NCBI RefSeq assembly: GCF_019740355.2 | Contig: NZ_CP091819.1 | Location: 3,658,001 to 3,722,000 of the forward strand | Source of the DNA: Paracrocinitomix mangrovi | GTDB lineage: Bacteria > Bacteroidota > Bacteroidia > Flavobacteriales_D > Crocinitomicaceae | Length of the DNA: 64,000 bases | Direction: 5' to 3' | In this document: positions 17,779 through 28,700 of the stretch, in pieces | How positions within the stretch are numbered: position 1 is the first letter of the stretch | How the letters are laid out: every line of letters starts with the position of its first letter | Notes under the pieces: generated by a model | What the model was told of the DNA's origin: nothing | What the model saw: the letters and a program-made list of their open reading frames with translations, nothing else | The model's database searches: none | Program-made: the position numbers and the translations under genes

Positions 17779-18795
17779 TTATGGTACTTCAACAAAATCC
17801 ATGATTTTATTTACCAAATCAGCTTGTGTTACATCTTCTGCTTCTGCTTCATAAGTCAAACCAATTCTGTGTCTTAAAACATCAGGACAAACTGCACGAA
17901 CATCTTCAGGAATCACAAATCCTCTTCTATTGATAAAAGCGTAAGCTTTGGCTGCAAGGGCCATATTGATAGATGCTCTTGGAGATGCGCCAAAACCAAT
18001 AAGTGGACTTAAGTCACTTAAACCATAATCTCCGGGAATTCTTGTAGCGTAAACCAGGTCAACAATGTATTTTTCAATTTTTTCATCCAGGTAAACTTCC
18101 TTAACCAAGTCTTTTGCCTTTAAGATTTGATCAATGTTTACAACCGCATTCGCTTTAGGAAAACCTTGAGATGAAATATTTTGACGCACAATTAATTGCT
18201 CCTCTTCTTTTGAAGGGTAATCCAGATAAACCTTTAACATAAAACGGTCAACCTGCGCTTCAGGCAAAGGATAAGTCCCTTCTTGCTCAACCGGATTTTG
18301 AGTTGCCATTACTAAAAATGGTTTTGGCAATTCATATGTAGTGTCGCCTAAAGTAACTTGTCTTTCTTGCATTGCTTCAAGAAGGGCTGATTGTACTTTT
18401 GCCGGAGCTCTATTGATCTCATCTGCCAAAATAAAATTGGCAAATATTGGTCCTTGTTTAACAGTAAAATCTTCCTGTTTTTGATTGTAGATCATAGTTC
18501 CGACAACGTCAGCAGGCAACAAGTCAGGTGTAAATTGAATCCTGTTAAAGTTTCCGCCTATGGTATCAGATAATGTTTTAATGGCCAATGTTTTTGCAAG
18601 TCCAGGAACACCTTCTAATAAGATGTGTCCATTTGCTAACAAACCGATCATTAATCTGTCGATCATGTAAGTTTGCCCAACAATTACTTTGCTAATTTCT
18701 TGGTTCATCAGGTCGATAAAGGCACTACCTTCCTGAATTTTTGCGTTGATCTGCTCAATACTGGCAGACGACTGATTAGTTGGCATTTCTTCCAT
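17779..18795 (-). CDS. moxR: MoxR family AAA+ ATPase
   Basis: This 338-residue protein is the first gene of the bat operon. Walker A is EGVPGLAKT (about 61-69) and Walker B FILADEINRA (about 121-130). Sensor 1 lies in VMATQNPVEQEGTYPLPEAQ, and sensor 2/arginine-finger elements in GFGASPRASI. MoxR ATPases work as chaperone-like partners of vWA proteins, here the DUF58 protein, BatA and BatB. A -7-like box on this strand lies at 18844-18851. The operon runs seven genes further without a gap longer than 26 nt. Confidence 0.92.
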   Translation of the reverse strand: MEEMPTNQSSASIEQINAKIQEGSAFIDLMNQEISKVIVGQTYMIDRLMIGLLANGHILLEGVPGLAKTLAIKTLSDTIGGNFNRIQFTPDLLPADVVGTMIYNQKQEDFTVKQGPIFANFILADEINRAPAKVQSALLEAMQERQVTLGDTTYELPKPFLVMATQNPVEQEGTYPLPEAQVDRFMLKVYLDYPSKEEEQLIVRQNISSQGFPKANAVVNIDQILKAKDLVKEVYLDEKIEKYIVDLVYATRIPGDYGLSDLSPLIGFGASPRASINMALAAKAYAFINRRGFVIPEDVRAVCPDVLRHRIGLTYEAEAEDVTQADLVNKIMDFVEVP

Positions 18796-18843
18796 TTTTC
18801 TTTGGTTTTGGTTGAATTCCTAAAGGATATCCCGGTTGTTCTA

Positions 18844-18851
18844 CAAATTTA
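18844..18851 (-). promoter_or_regulatory. -7 promoter box TAAATTTG for the moxR-bat operon
   Basis: Read on the minus strand, this is an exact TAnnTTTG match 48 nt before the moxR ATG (18795). No convincing -33 element was found, so support is limited. Confidence 0.4.
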
Positions 18852-18977
18852 ACCAGAGTATACGCCTAATCTTTGCACATGATTGTTAAGAATTGTTAAC
18901 AGGCTTAAATCCAGTAAAGACAAAGCTTTCAGTTGGTAAAAAACTGTTAAAAAAATGCAAGATTTAACAAAAGTTAA

Positions 18978-20402
18978 TTAGCAGTCGGCAAGAGCAACTT
19001 TGATGGCTAAACCTCCTTGAGAAGTTTCTTTGTATTTGGCATTCATGTCTTTAGCGGTATCCCACATGGTATTGATTACCTGATCTAAAGTTACTTTGAC
19101 ATTTTTTGGATCTGAGTCAATGGCAAGTTCAGCAGCATTAATTGCTTTTATTGCTCCCATTGAATTTCTTTCAATGCACGGAACCTGTACAAGTCCTCCA
19201 ATTGGATCACATGTTAGGCCAAGATGGTGTTCCATGGCAATTTCTGCCGCTATTAATACTTGATCCGGAGTTCCGCCTAAAAGCTCAGTAAGTGCACCTG
19301 CAGCCATTGCAGATGAAACACCAATTTCTGCCTGACATCCACCCATGGCAGCTGATATAGTTGATCCTTTTTTGAAGATGGATCCAATTTCACCGGCCAC
19401 AAGTAAAAATCGCTTGATTTCTTCCATGCCGGCTTCGTGATTTTCAATTGTTAGGTAATACATTAACACAGCCGGAATTACACCTGCACTTCCATTAGTT
19501 GGTGCAGTTACAACTCGCCCCAATGATGCGTTAACTTCATTTACAGCAAGCGCATAACAACTCACCCATTTTAGTATTTGTCTAAATTTTACTTCTGTTT
19601 TTCGGATTGAATCCAGCCATTCCTGTGGTGTATTGTATTGTACATCCCCAATTAGGTTTTTATGACTGTCGTAAGCTCTTCTTCTTACATTTAATCCTCC
19701 GGGTAAGGTTCCTTCAGTATGACATCCAATATACATGCACTCAAGCATGGTGTTCCAAATTCGTTCTAATTCACTATGAATTTCTGCGGGTTGTCTAAGT
19801 ACTTTTTCATTTTCAAAAACTATATCAGAGATATTTTTATTTTGCTCTGCACAGTATTTTTTCAAATTTTCACCTGTGGCTATTGGGAATGGATATTCGG
19901 CAGCATTTTGAATTTCTACTGCTTCTTCATCATGTCTTTCTTGTACTATGAATCCTCCACCAATGGAATAGTAAAATTCCATGCGATCTGATCCGTCAAT
20001 AAAATGAGCAGTAAAGCGCATTCCGTTAGCATGAAAAGGAAGGAAATCTGCGTTAAAAATGATGTCTTTATCGGGATCAAAATCTATTTCATTGATTCCT
20101 CCCATTTTTAACTTTTTATGCTCTTTCAGTTTTAATATGATTCCGCTAATATCTTCTACAGGAACATATTCAGGATCTGCACCTGACAAACCTAGCATAA
20201 TAGCCAAATCTGTAGCGTGCCCTTTGCCTGTTAATGAAAGTGAACCGTATAAATCTATTGTCAGCGATTTAATACTGTCAATCTGTTGATCTTGAATGAG
20301 GGTATGAATGAATTTTTCAGCAGCTCTCCACGGTCCTAAAGTGTGAGAACTTGAAGGTCCCACACCAATTTTTAGCATATCAAAAGTGCTGATGTATTCC
20401 AT
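18978..20402 (-). CDS. sdaA: L-serine ammonia-lyase, single-chain iron-sulfur type
   Basis: This is 474 residues from ATG 20402, giving [20 protein letters not shown] as in family members. An ATG at 20435 and a TTG at 20447 upstream are alternatives. The beta domain is N-terminal and the alpha domain C-terminal, with [35 protein letters not shown] and the catalytic-tail Cys at the very C-terminus (VALADC). These Cys residues fit the [4Fe-4S] cluster and tail-in-active-site arrangement. It deaminates L-serine to pyruvate and ammonia. It is a single gene with its own 110-bp upstream gap. Confidence 0.92.
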   Translation of the reverse strand: MEYISTFDMLKIGVGPSSSHTLGPWRAAEKFIHTLIQDQQIDSIKSLTIDLYGSLSLTGKGHATDLAIMLGLSGADPEYVPVEDISGIILKLKEHKKLKMGGINEIDFDPDKDIIFNADFLPFHANGMRFTAHFIDGSDRMEFYYSIGGGFIVQERHDEEAVEIQNAAEYPFPIATGENLKKYCAEQNKNISDIVFENEKVLRQPAEIHSELERIWNTMLECMYIGCHTEGTLPGGLNVRRRAYDSHKNLIGDVQYNTPQEWLDSIRKTEVKFRQILKWVSCYALAVNEVNASLGRVVTAPTNGSAGVIPAVLMYYLTIENHEAGMEEIKRFLLVAGEIGSIFKKGSTISAAMGGCQAEIGVSSAMAAGALTELLGGTPDQVLIAAEIAMEHHLGLTCDPIGGLVQVPCIERNSMGAIKAINAAELAIDSDPKNVKVTLDQVINTMWDTAKDMNAKYKETSQGGLAIKVALADC

Positions 20403-20520
20403 ATTCGCCGGCAAAGGTAATCTACTTTTTGTCATGTAAAACCCCAATGGTTAAATCAATTACACAACAGATGAAGAAATGTTAAGAATCAAATATTAAT
20501 CAATCGTTAAATTCAGTTTT

Positions 20521-21336
20521 TTATTTATTTGAAGCCTCAATTGCTTTTCTAACTGAACCGTGTTTTAAGAGTAAGTCCTTGGCAACTTCATAATCTACAT
20601 TTAATTCATGCATAATCATTTTTGTACCTCTATCTACTAGTTTGTTGTTGCTCAATTGCATGTCTACCATCTTGTTTCCTTTCACTCTTCCCAGGCCAAT
20701 CATAATTGAAGTAGAAATCATGTTAAGAACTAGTTTTTGGGCTGTGCCTGATTTCATTCTTGTGCTTCCTGTTACAAATTCAGGTCCTACAATAGGGGTG
20801 ATTGGGTACGTGGAAAAAGCTGCCAGGTCACTTTCCGGATTCATGGTGATACAAGCTGTTAGAATATTATTTTTATTGGCATGCTGAATAGCACCAATCA
20901 CATATGGTGTGCTACCTGAGGCTGCTATTCCAACTAGAGAATCAAGATCATTTATGTTGTGTTCCTGTAAGTCTTTCCAGCCTTGCTCTGTGTCGTCTTC
21001 AGCAAATTCCACAGCCTTTCTCATGGCTTTATCTCCACCAGCCATTAATCCGATTACAATTCCATGATCAACTCCGAAAGTTGGAGGACATTCTGATGCA
21101 TCAACAATTCCCAATCTGCCTGAAGTTCCCGCCCCTATGTAAAAAAGTCGTCCTCCCATTTCCATTCTATCTAAAGCTTTTTCTACAAATGCTTCTATTT
21201 GAGGAATCACTTTTTCAACAGCTTTTGGCACTAACTGGTCTTCTTTATTAATGTTGACCAATAACTCATTTATGCTCATGTCCTCTAACTTGTCATAGTT
21301 AGAATTGCTTTCCGTGATTTTTTTTGAATAATTCAT
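20521..21336 (-). CDS. murQ: N-acetylmuramic acid 6-phosphate etherase
   Basis: This 271-residue SIS-domain protein has LFYIGAGTSGRLGIVDASEC with the catalytic Glu in ASECPPTFG, a second key acidic stretch EFAEDDTEQG, and GSTRMKSGTAQKLVLNM. It cleaves the lactyl ether of MurNAc-6-phosphate, giving GlcNAc-6-phosphate and D-lactate in cell-wall sugar recycling. The length is slightly short of the usual ~300 but includes the C-terminal helices. It overlaps the upstream FAD oxidoreductase gene by 1 nt (TAATG), so the two are translationally coupled. No murK or nagA lies nearby. Confidence 0.93.
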   Translation of the reverse strand: MNYSKKITESNSNYDKLEDMSINELLVNINKEDQLVPKAVEKVIPQIEAFVEKALDRMEMGGRLFYIGAGTSGRLGIVDASECPPTFGVDHGIVIGLMAGGDKAMRKAVEFAEDDTEQGWKDLQEHNINDLDSLVGIAASGSTPYVIGAIQHANKNNILTACITMNPESDLAAFSTYPITPIVGPEFVTGSTRMKSGTAQKLVLNMISTSIMIGLGRVKGNKMVDMQLSNNKLVDRGTKMIMHELNVDYEVAKDLLLKHGSVRKAIEASNK

Positions 21337-22469
21337 TAATCTTCTAAAATTAATTTTGCCAGCTCTTTTCCTACTAAACTTCCAATTGCTACTCCCATTC
21401 CGCCTAATCTAATTCCGCAATAAATATTGTTGTCCAGTTTTTGAATAATAGGAGATTTATTTTGACCAACACCCATGGTTCCAGCCCATTGATGTTCGAT
21501 TTCAAAAGGTGTGTTCGGAATTATTTTTTCGCTTAGCAGTTTTTTGAGATGAGATATGATTTTATCTGTGGTATTCATATCTGTGGTAGTTTCTCCTTCA
21601 AAATCAAGGTTTCTTCCCCCACCAAATAGTATCCTCTTTCCAATATTTCTGAAATAATAATATCCTTGATCAAAATGATAGATGCCTTCAAACTTTAAAT
21701 CCGGAATTTCATTGGTGACAACTACCTGGGCCCTTGCTGGTTCTACATCCATGTTGGGAAAAAACCTTTTGGAAAACCCATTTGTACAGACAATTAACTT
21801 GTCATATGGGAATTTGCCAAAATTCGTCTCTATGGCCTTTTCTGATAGATCTTTTACTTCGATTCCGTTTAATATGTTGATTTCAAGTGAACAGGCTTTA
21901 TTGAGCAACGTTTTCATCATTTTTCCTGTATCTATTTGACCTTCTGCAGCATGACTAATTGCCCTATTAAATCCTCCAAATCCTGAATTTTCACAAATTG
22001 AATCATTTTTTTGAAAAACAATAGGCTTACCCGTGACTTGTTCTAATTGTTTGTTTAAATAATTCAGATTACCCAGACATTTTTCGTAAAGTTCAGCTGA
22101 TCCATCATCAAAAAGTTCATATGAACCTAAAGCCTGGTAGCCAATATTGTCTTTTCCTAATAGATCATTTAAGTTTAAAAGGCCTTTCCATCTTTTTGCT
22201 ACAGTAGCAAATACTTCTTCTTCACTATTTTTGGTAAGGTCATCTAATAATTCAGATGGACTTCCAATACATGAAAAACCTGCATTTTTAGTACTGGCAC
22301 CAGAAGGTAAAAATCCTCTCTCTAAAACTGTTACTTTTTTATCAGGTTCGCGTTGTTTTAAGTAGATAGCGGTAGAAAGTCCAACAATACCTGATCCGAT
22401 AATTAGAAAGTCGGAATGGAAAGCAAAGGATTCTTTTTCCCAGTAACTTAAATTGTGTACATCTATCAT
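21336..22469 (-). CDS. FAD-dependent oxidoreductase (DAO family)
   Basis: This 377-residue protein has a Rossmann nucleotide-binding motif after a short N-terminal stretch (FLIIGSGIVGLSTAIYLKQ, about 22-40) and a second FAD motif ending KKVTVLERG. The DAO-type substrate region includes YYFRNIGKRILFGGGRNLDF, and the C-terminus has CGIRLGGMGVAIGSLVGKEL. It oxidises an amine or amino acid, but the substrate cannot be inferred. Coupling to murQ could suggest amino-sugar or D-amino-acid recycling, which is speculative. It is the first gene of the two-gene unit. Confidence 0.8.
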   Translation of the reverse strand: MIDVHNLSYWEKESFAFHSDFLIIGSGIVGLSTAIYLKQREPDKKVTVLERGFLPSGASTKNAGFSCIGSPSELLDDLTKNSEEEVFATVAKRWKGLLNLNDLLGKDNIGYQALGSYELFDDGSAELYEKCLGNLNYLNKQLEQVTGKPIVFQKNDSICENSGFGGFNRAISHAAEGQIDTGKMMKTLLNKACSLEINILNGIEVKDLSEKAIETNFGKFPYDKLIVCTNGFSKRFFPNMDVEPARAQVVVTNEIPDLKFEGIYHFDQGYYYFRNIGKRILFGGGRNLDFEGETTTDMNTTDKIISHLKKLLSEKIIPNTPFEIEHQWAGTMGVGQNKSPIIQKLDNNIYCGIRLGGMGVAIGSLVGKELAKLILED

Positions 22470-22598
22470 ATCGATAATTTGCTCATTTATCTCGGTTTTT
22501 TTTGAGATATTTGTAAGAATAGAGCAACTTTTAAAGATAAAGGGATATGGGACAGGATTTGTTTGGATATTTTGATAGTTGCAAACAGTTAAATGTTA

Positions 22599-22625
22599 AA
22601 TGAACCTTTTTTAATTAAAGGTGTA
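22599..22625 (+). promoter_or_regulatory. candidate ECF-sigma promoter before the giant repeat gene
   Basis: This block matches 25 of 27 positions with 5628-5654. TGAACC lies at 22601-22606 and TGTA at 22622-22625, with arms ACCTTT and AAAGGT in between. It lies 87 nt before the ATG at 22713. If it is the promoter, the giant gene belongs to the regulon of the ECF factor at 6720-7331. Confidence 0.55.
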
Positions 22626-22712
22626 TAATAGATAAATTAAGGGGTTACCTTTTGTAATCTCTTACATCTTAAAGAGATGGATAAACCAAAAATGACAATA
22701 GTCAAATAGAGA

Positions 22713-25700
22713 ATGAAAGGATTTTTATTATCCATATTGCTTCTCTTTACCGGTCTTGTATACTCACAGGATCCGGTTATTTCTTTGACTATTACCACCA
22801 GAGATGATGACAGTGGTAAAAAATTAGCAGGAGCAACAGTTATTGTAAAATCCGGTGGAAGTGTTTTTACAACTAAGACTTCAGCTTCTAACGGTAAAGT
22901 TCCTCCTATTGATTTGCCTTTGGGTCAAAATTATGTGGTAGAAATCAAGAAAGATGGTTATGTAACTAAAGTGGCAAATATTGATGGTCACTTTGATTAT
23001 CCTGAAGATTTACCTCCATTTGTTCCTTTTCCAATTGAAACATCATTGTTTCAGAAGGTTGAAGGTGTCGATTTTGCATGGTTAGAGACTACTCCAATGA
23101 TTAAGTTTGAGCTAGATCAATACGGTAATCAAAGTTGGGATCAGGCTTATACAAAGCAAATGCTTGATAAAATTGAGAAGCTTAAAAAGCAGTTAGCTGA
23201 GAAAAAAGAAGAAGAAGAAAAGAAAAGAATAGAGTTCGAACAGTATGTAGCGTCTGGAGACAAAGCAGTTGAAAAACAAGAGTATCAAGAAGCTATAGAT
23301 AATTATGATAAAGCACTTGCTTTATTTGATGATGCGGACGTAAAAAAGAAAAAAACTGACGCCCAAAAAGCTTGGGATGCATTAAAAGCTTCAGAAGAAA
23401 CTGAGAAGCAATTTGCGCTTAAAATGGAGGCTGCAAAGGTGGCATATTCCGGTGAACAGTATGATGAAGCAATTAAATTGTACAAAGAAGCAAGCGGAAT
23501 TAAACCCAATGAGCAATTACCTAAGGATAGGATTGCTGAGATTGAGAAAATTCTAGCCGATCAAAAAGCGAAAGAAGCGGAATTTAATAAGCTAGTAAAG
23601 GATGGTGATGCAGCAGTTGGTTCTGAAGATTACGACATAGCAATTGGCAATTATGAAGCTGCATTGGTGATCAAGAAAGACAATGCTGTTCAGGTTAAAT
23701 TGGATGATGCCAGAAAGAAAAAATCTGACAAAGAAGAAGCGGAGCAAGCAGCAAAAGAGAACGAGCAAAAATACAATGACTTAATTGCAAATGCAGATAA
23801 AGCATTTGATGGAAAAAGCTATCAGGATGCCAGAGATAAATATGAAGAGGCATTAAAGTTGAAGCCAAATGAATCGCACCCTTCTGCTAGAATATCTCAG
23901 ATAGATGATATCCTTAAAAAACAAAAAGAAGCTGAAGAGGCAGCAGAAAAACTAGAAGCTGATTACAGGAAAGCAATTGAGCAAGGAGACAACGCTTTTC
24001 AGTCCAAAGATTGGGATCAAGCAATTAAGTATTATGAAGAGGCTTTAGGGATTAAACCGGATGAAAAATATCCAAAAGATCAATTGGCTAAGTCCAAAGA
24101 AGGTCAGGCAAATGAAGCAGAACAGGCAGCACTTGATGAGAAGTACAACAAGTTGATGTCTGAAGGAAAAAGCTTGAGAGAATCTGAAAAGTTTCAAGAT
24201 GCTTTAGCTAAATACAAAGAGGCTCAAAGCATGAAGCCTGATGAGTCTGAACCAAAAGACAGAATTGCAGAATTAGAAAAACTTATTGCAGAGCAAGCAG
24301 ATGCTGCTGAGAAAGAAGAGCAATATAAGAAGTTGATGCAAGAAGGAGCTGATTTGTTGGCTGCAGATAAGCTAGAAAATGCGCTTGAAAAGTATGAAAG
24401 TGCATTGAATGTTAAGCCTAAAGATGAGCCTGCTCAAGCTAAAATTAATGAAATCAATACCTTAATTCAGGACAGAAAAAATGCAGCAGAATCTGATGCT
24501 AAGTTCAAAGAGTATGTTGATAATGGAGATAAAGCTTTTGGAAACGAGAAGTACACTGACGCTAAGGCGAATTATGAAAAAGCACTAGAGATTAAAGATG
24601 ATCAAGCTGTAAAAGATAAAATCAAACAGATTGAAGAGTTAGTTGCTAAAGATGCTGCGGCTAAGGAATTAGAGGAAAAATATCAAGCTGCAATTAAGGA
24701 AGCAGATCAGGCATTTGATGCTTCAAACTGGGATAGTGCAATTGAAAAATATGAGGCAGCTCTTGCTATTAAACAGGATAGTTATCCAGAGAAAAGAATT
24801 GCTGAAGCAAAGAAAAACAGAGATGATATGGCGGCTGAGGCTGAAAAAGATACTCAGTTTAAAAATCTGGTTGCGGCAGGAGATGAATTAGCAGGAAATC
24901 AAAAGTATCAAGAGGCAATTAATAAGTACGAAGAAGCGCTGAAAATAAAATCGGACGGTGATGTTTCTCAGAAAATAAAAGAATTAAAAGTCATGATGGA
25001 AGAGGTTGCAGATCAGGCAGCCAAAGAACAAGCTTATAAGGATAAAATTGCTGAGGCTGATGAAGCTTTTAACGGTGAAAACTGGAATACAGCAAAAGCC
25101 TTGTATAAGGAAGCGATTGCTATAAAATCAGAACAATATCCAAAAGATCAAATACTGGCCATTGAGAAAAAGATTCAGGATGCGGCTCAAAATGAAAAAG
25201 AAGCAGAATATCAGGCGGCAATAAAAGTGGCAGATGATTTAAGGGATGCTAAAAAATATAAAGAGGCCATTGCTGCCTATGAATCGGCTAAGAGTATTAA
25301 GCCTACGGATAGTTACCCTGATGAGCAAATCAATAAAATTCAAGGGATAATTTCTACTCAAGAGCAAGAAGCTCAACAGAAGGAGGCTATTGATAGAAAG
25401 TACAAAGATCTAATGGCAGAGGGAGAAAAAGAGTTAGGAAGCAAATCGTATGAAGTAGCCTTGGATAAGTTTCAGCAAGCTTCTGATTTGAAGCCTGAAG
25501 AGGAATTGCCTAAAGAAAAGATCAAAGAAATTAATGAGATTCTTGGAGAACTAAATGAACAAGCTGCCATTGACAAGAAGTATGATGAAGCACTTAAAAA
25601 AGCTGATCAATTATTCAATGATGAGGAGTATAAGGATGCCAAAGCCGCTTATGAGAATGCCTTAACAATTAAGCCAAGTGAAGGTTATCCAAAAGCTCAG

Positions 25701-28700
25701 ATTGCCAAATGTGAAGAAGGCATGAAAAATGAAACTGCTAATGAAATTGAAGAGCAGTATGATAAAATATTAAAAGCAGCTCAGAAAAAGACTGATGAAA
25801 AAGAGTATGACGCAGCCATTGATTATTACGAAAGAGCATTAAAAATAAAACCGGATGATGCTTTTCCTAAGACAAAAATTGCTGAGATTAAAAAGTTGAT
25901 TGAAGAGGAAAAAGCAGCCAAAGAGTTGATGGAAAAGTATCAAGCTGCAGTAAAGAAAGCAGATGACCTTTTTGCTTCTGAGGATTTTGTAGCAGCAAAA
26001 TCTGCTTATCAAGACGCATTGGATATTAAATCAGATGAAGTTTATCCAAAAAATCAAATTCAGGCATGTGAGCAAAAAATGCTTGAAAATACTGTTGATG
26101 AAGAAGAAGCGCAGTATCAAAAAATTCTGGCTGCAGCAGCAAAAAAGTTTGATGAAAAAGACTATGAAGGAGCCCTGGATTATTATAAACGCGCAAAAAC
26201 TGTAAGAGCTGCTGATCCATTTCCGCAACAAAAGATTGATGAAATTACTCAGCTATTAAAGGATCTTAAAGATCAGGAAGCGCAAGAGGCTATACAAGCA
26301 AGATATGATGCTGCCATTAAAAGAGCAGATGATCTTTTCAATTCAGAAGAATTTAAAGATGCAAAAACAGCTTATCAAGATGCCTTAGATATTAAGTCAA
26401 ACGAGCAGTATCCTAAAGATAGAATTGTATTGTGTGAAGAGAAGATGAAAGAAAATACTGTTGATGAACTAGAAGAACAGTATCAAAAGATTCTTAAAGC
26501 TGCACAAAAGAAGTTTGACGCTAAAGAATATGAATCCGCTCTAGATTATTATGAAAGAGCTAAAGGAATTAGGCCATCAGATCCGCTTCCTCAAAATAAG
26601 ATTGATGAAATCAACCAAATTTTAAAGGACCTTGCTTCTGAAAAAGATAAAAGAGACAGGTTTAATCAGTTAGTTCAAACAGCAGATAACCAGTTTGAGA
26701 AAGGTAAATGGCAAGACGCAATGCAGAACTACATGAGTGCATTGGATATATTTAAGGAACAGTATCCAGAGGACCAGGTAGCTAAATGTAGAGAGGAATT
26801 AAAGAAAAAACCAGGGGCTGATGATGCTTACAATAAGTTGATTTCAAAAGCAGATGAGTATTTTGATGCTACTAATTATGACAAGGCTAAAGGGCTGTAT
26901 AAAAGAGCAATCAAATTAAAGCCGTCAGATCAATATCCAAAAGACAAATTAGCTGAGATTGATAGAATATTAAATCCGCCGGCTGATTTAGTTGAGAAAA
27001 GCAATGATTTAAAGGATCCTGGGACCAGAGTGAATGAGAATTCAATTGACATTGAAGCAATGTTGATGGAGGCTAAAGAACAGTCTAGAGAATATGAAAT
27101 TCAACAAATTTATAAGCAAGGAGAAGATGCGGATTCTGCTTTGATGGTTTGGACAGATGAAAATAAAGAGGAGACTTTTAAAGCGAAAGAGGAGATCAAT
27201 ACAATTGAAGAAGATATTTCAGAGGATCAGGTAGAAGCAGATGAAAAAAGACAAGAAGTTGTTTTAGAAGTAGAAGAATGGGTTGAGGATATCAATAAAG
27301 AAGAGGAGAAAAATGTAGCTACTCAAGAAGATGATATTTTTTATCAGGAGAAAAAGGTGGTTGCAATGGTAGAAGAAATTGAAGAGAATGATCTAGAAGC
27401 GGAGTATGATCGTCAAAAAGTTGAAGTGGAAGTAGAAAATCAAACCGTTTCCTACTATGAAAGGGAAGAAAGTGATAGTAAGGCTCAGTATGAAACCAAT
27501 ATGGAAGCTAAAAACTACACAAATGAAATGGTTGAAACTATTGAGGAGCAAGAGTATGAAGATGACCAGGCAAGAGTTGAATATCTTGGAGATGTAGAGC
27601 AGATCAAAGATGAGAATATTGAAAGAGAGAGAGTAGATGCTAATAGTCAGGAGAACTCAAATTTTGAAACAAAAGATTATACTACTGAAGTTGTTGAAGA
27701 GATTGAAGCTAATGATTTGGAAGCAGAATACGATCGTCAAAAAGTGGAGATTGAGGTAGAGAATCAGACAGTTTCTTATTATGAAAGAGAAGAAGAAGAT
27801 AGAAGAAATCAAAACAATTCAAACCTTGATATTAAAGATTACACTGAAGATGTAATTACAGAGATCAATGAAAATAATCTGGAGGCAGAATATGATCGTC
27901 AAAAAGTTGAGGTTGCTGTAGAGAATCAAACTGTTGCTTATAATGAAAGAGAAGAAAGTGATAGTAAAGCCCAGTATGAAACAAATATGCAGGCAAAAGA
28001 CTATACAAATGAAATGGTGGAAATTATTGAAGAGCAAGAGTATGATGATGATCAAGCTAGAGTAGAGTATTTGGGAGATGTTGAAAAAATCAAAGATGAA
28101 AATATAGAAAGAGAGGAAGAAGATGTTACTCAGCAAACAAACAACAACTTCAGAACTGTAGACTATAGAGAAGAAATAGTTGAGGAAATTGAAGAAAATG
28201 ATTTGGAGGCAGAATATGATAGACAGGCCGTAGAAGTAGAAGTAGAGAATCAAACAGTAGCATATTATGAGCGTGAAAATCTAAATGCAAAAAGCCAGGA
28301 GGATAATAATATGGCTGTGAAAAATTATACTGAAGATGTAGTAGATGAAATTGAAGAAAATGATTTAGAGGCAGAATATGACAGACAAGCTGTGGAAAAG
28401 GAAGTAGAGAATCAGGTTGTTGAATGGGAGAAAAGAGAAGGAGAAAATAGAGATGATCAGTATGATAACAATATGGACGCCAAAGATTATACTGAAGATG
28501 TTGTTGATAAGCTTGAAGAAGATAAGGGAGTGATGCAAGAAAAGTCTGATGTAAACAATGATAAAACAGAAGACCAACTGGAAGAATACATTGAAATAGT
28601 GAATGAAACTGCTGAACAAACGGATGAGGCTTTAATTGACAGTGAATCTGAAATTGACCAACAAAAAGAATTAATCAATGTTGAACAGCAAGGAATTGAA

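Noticed and set aside
18978-20447. Starts at 20435 or 20447 for serine deaminase
   Set aside because: The 20447 codon is TTG and the extra residues are unlike the family; [10 protein letters not shown] from 20402 fits. The ATG at 20435 cannot be fully excluded.
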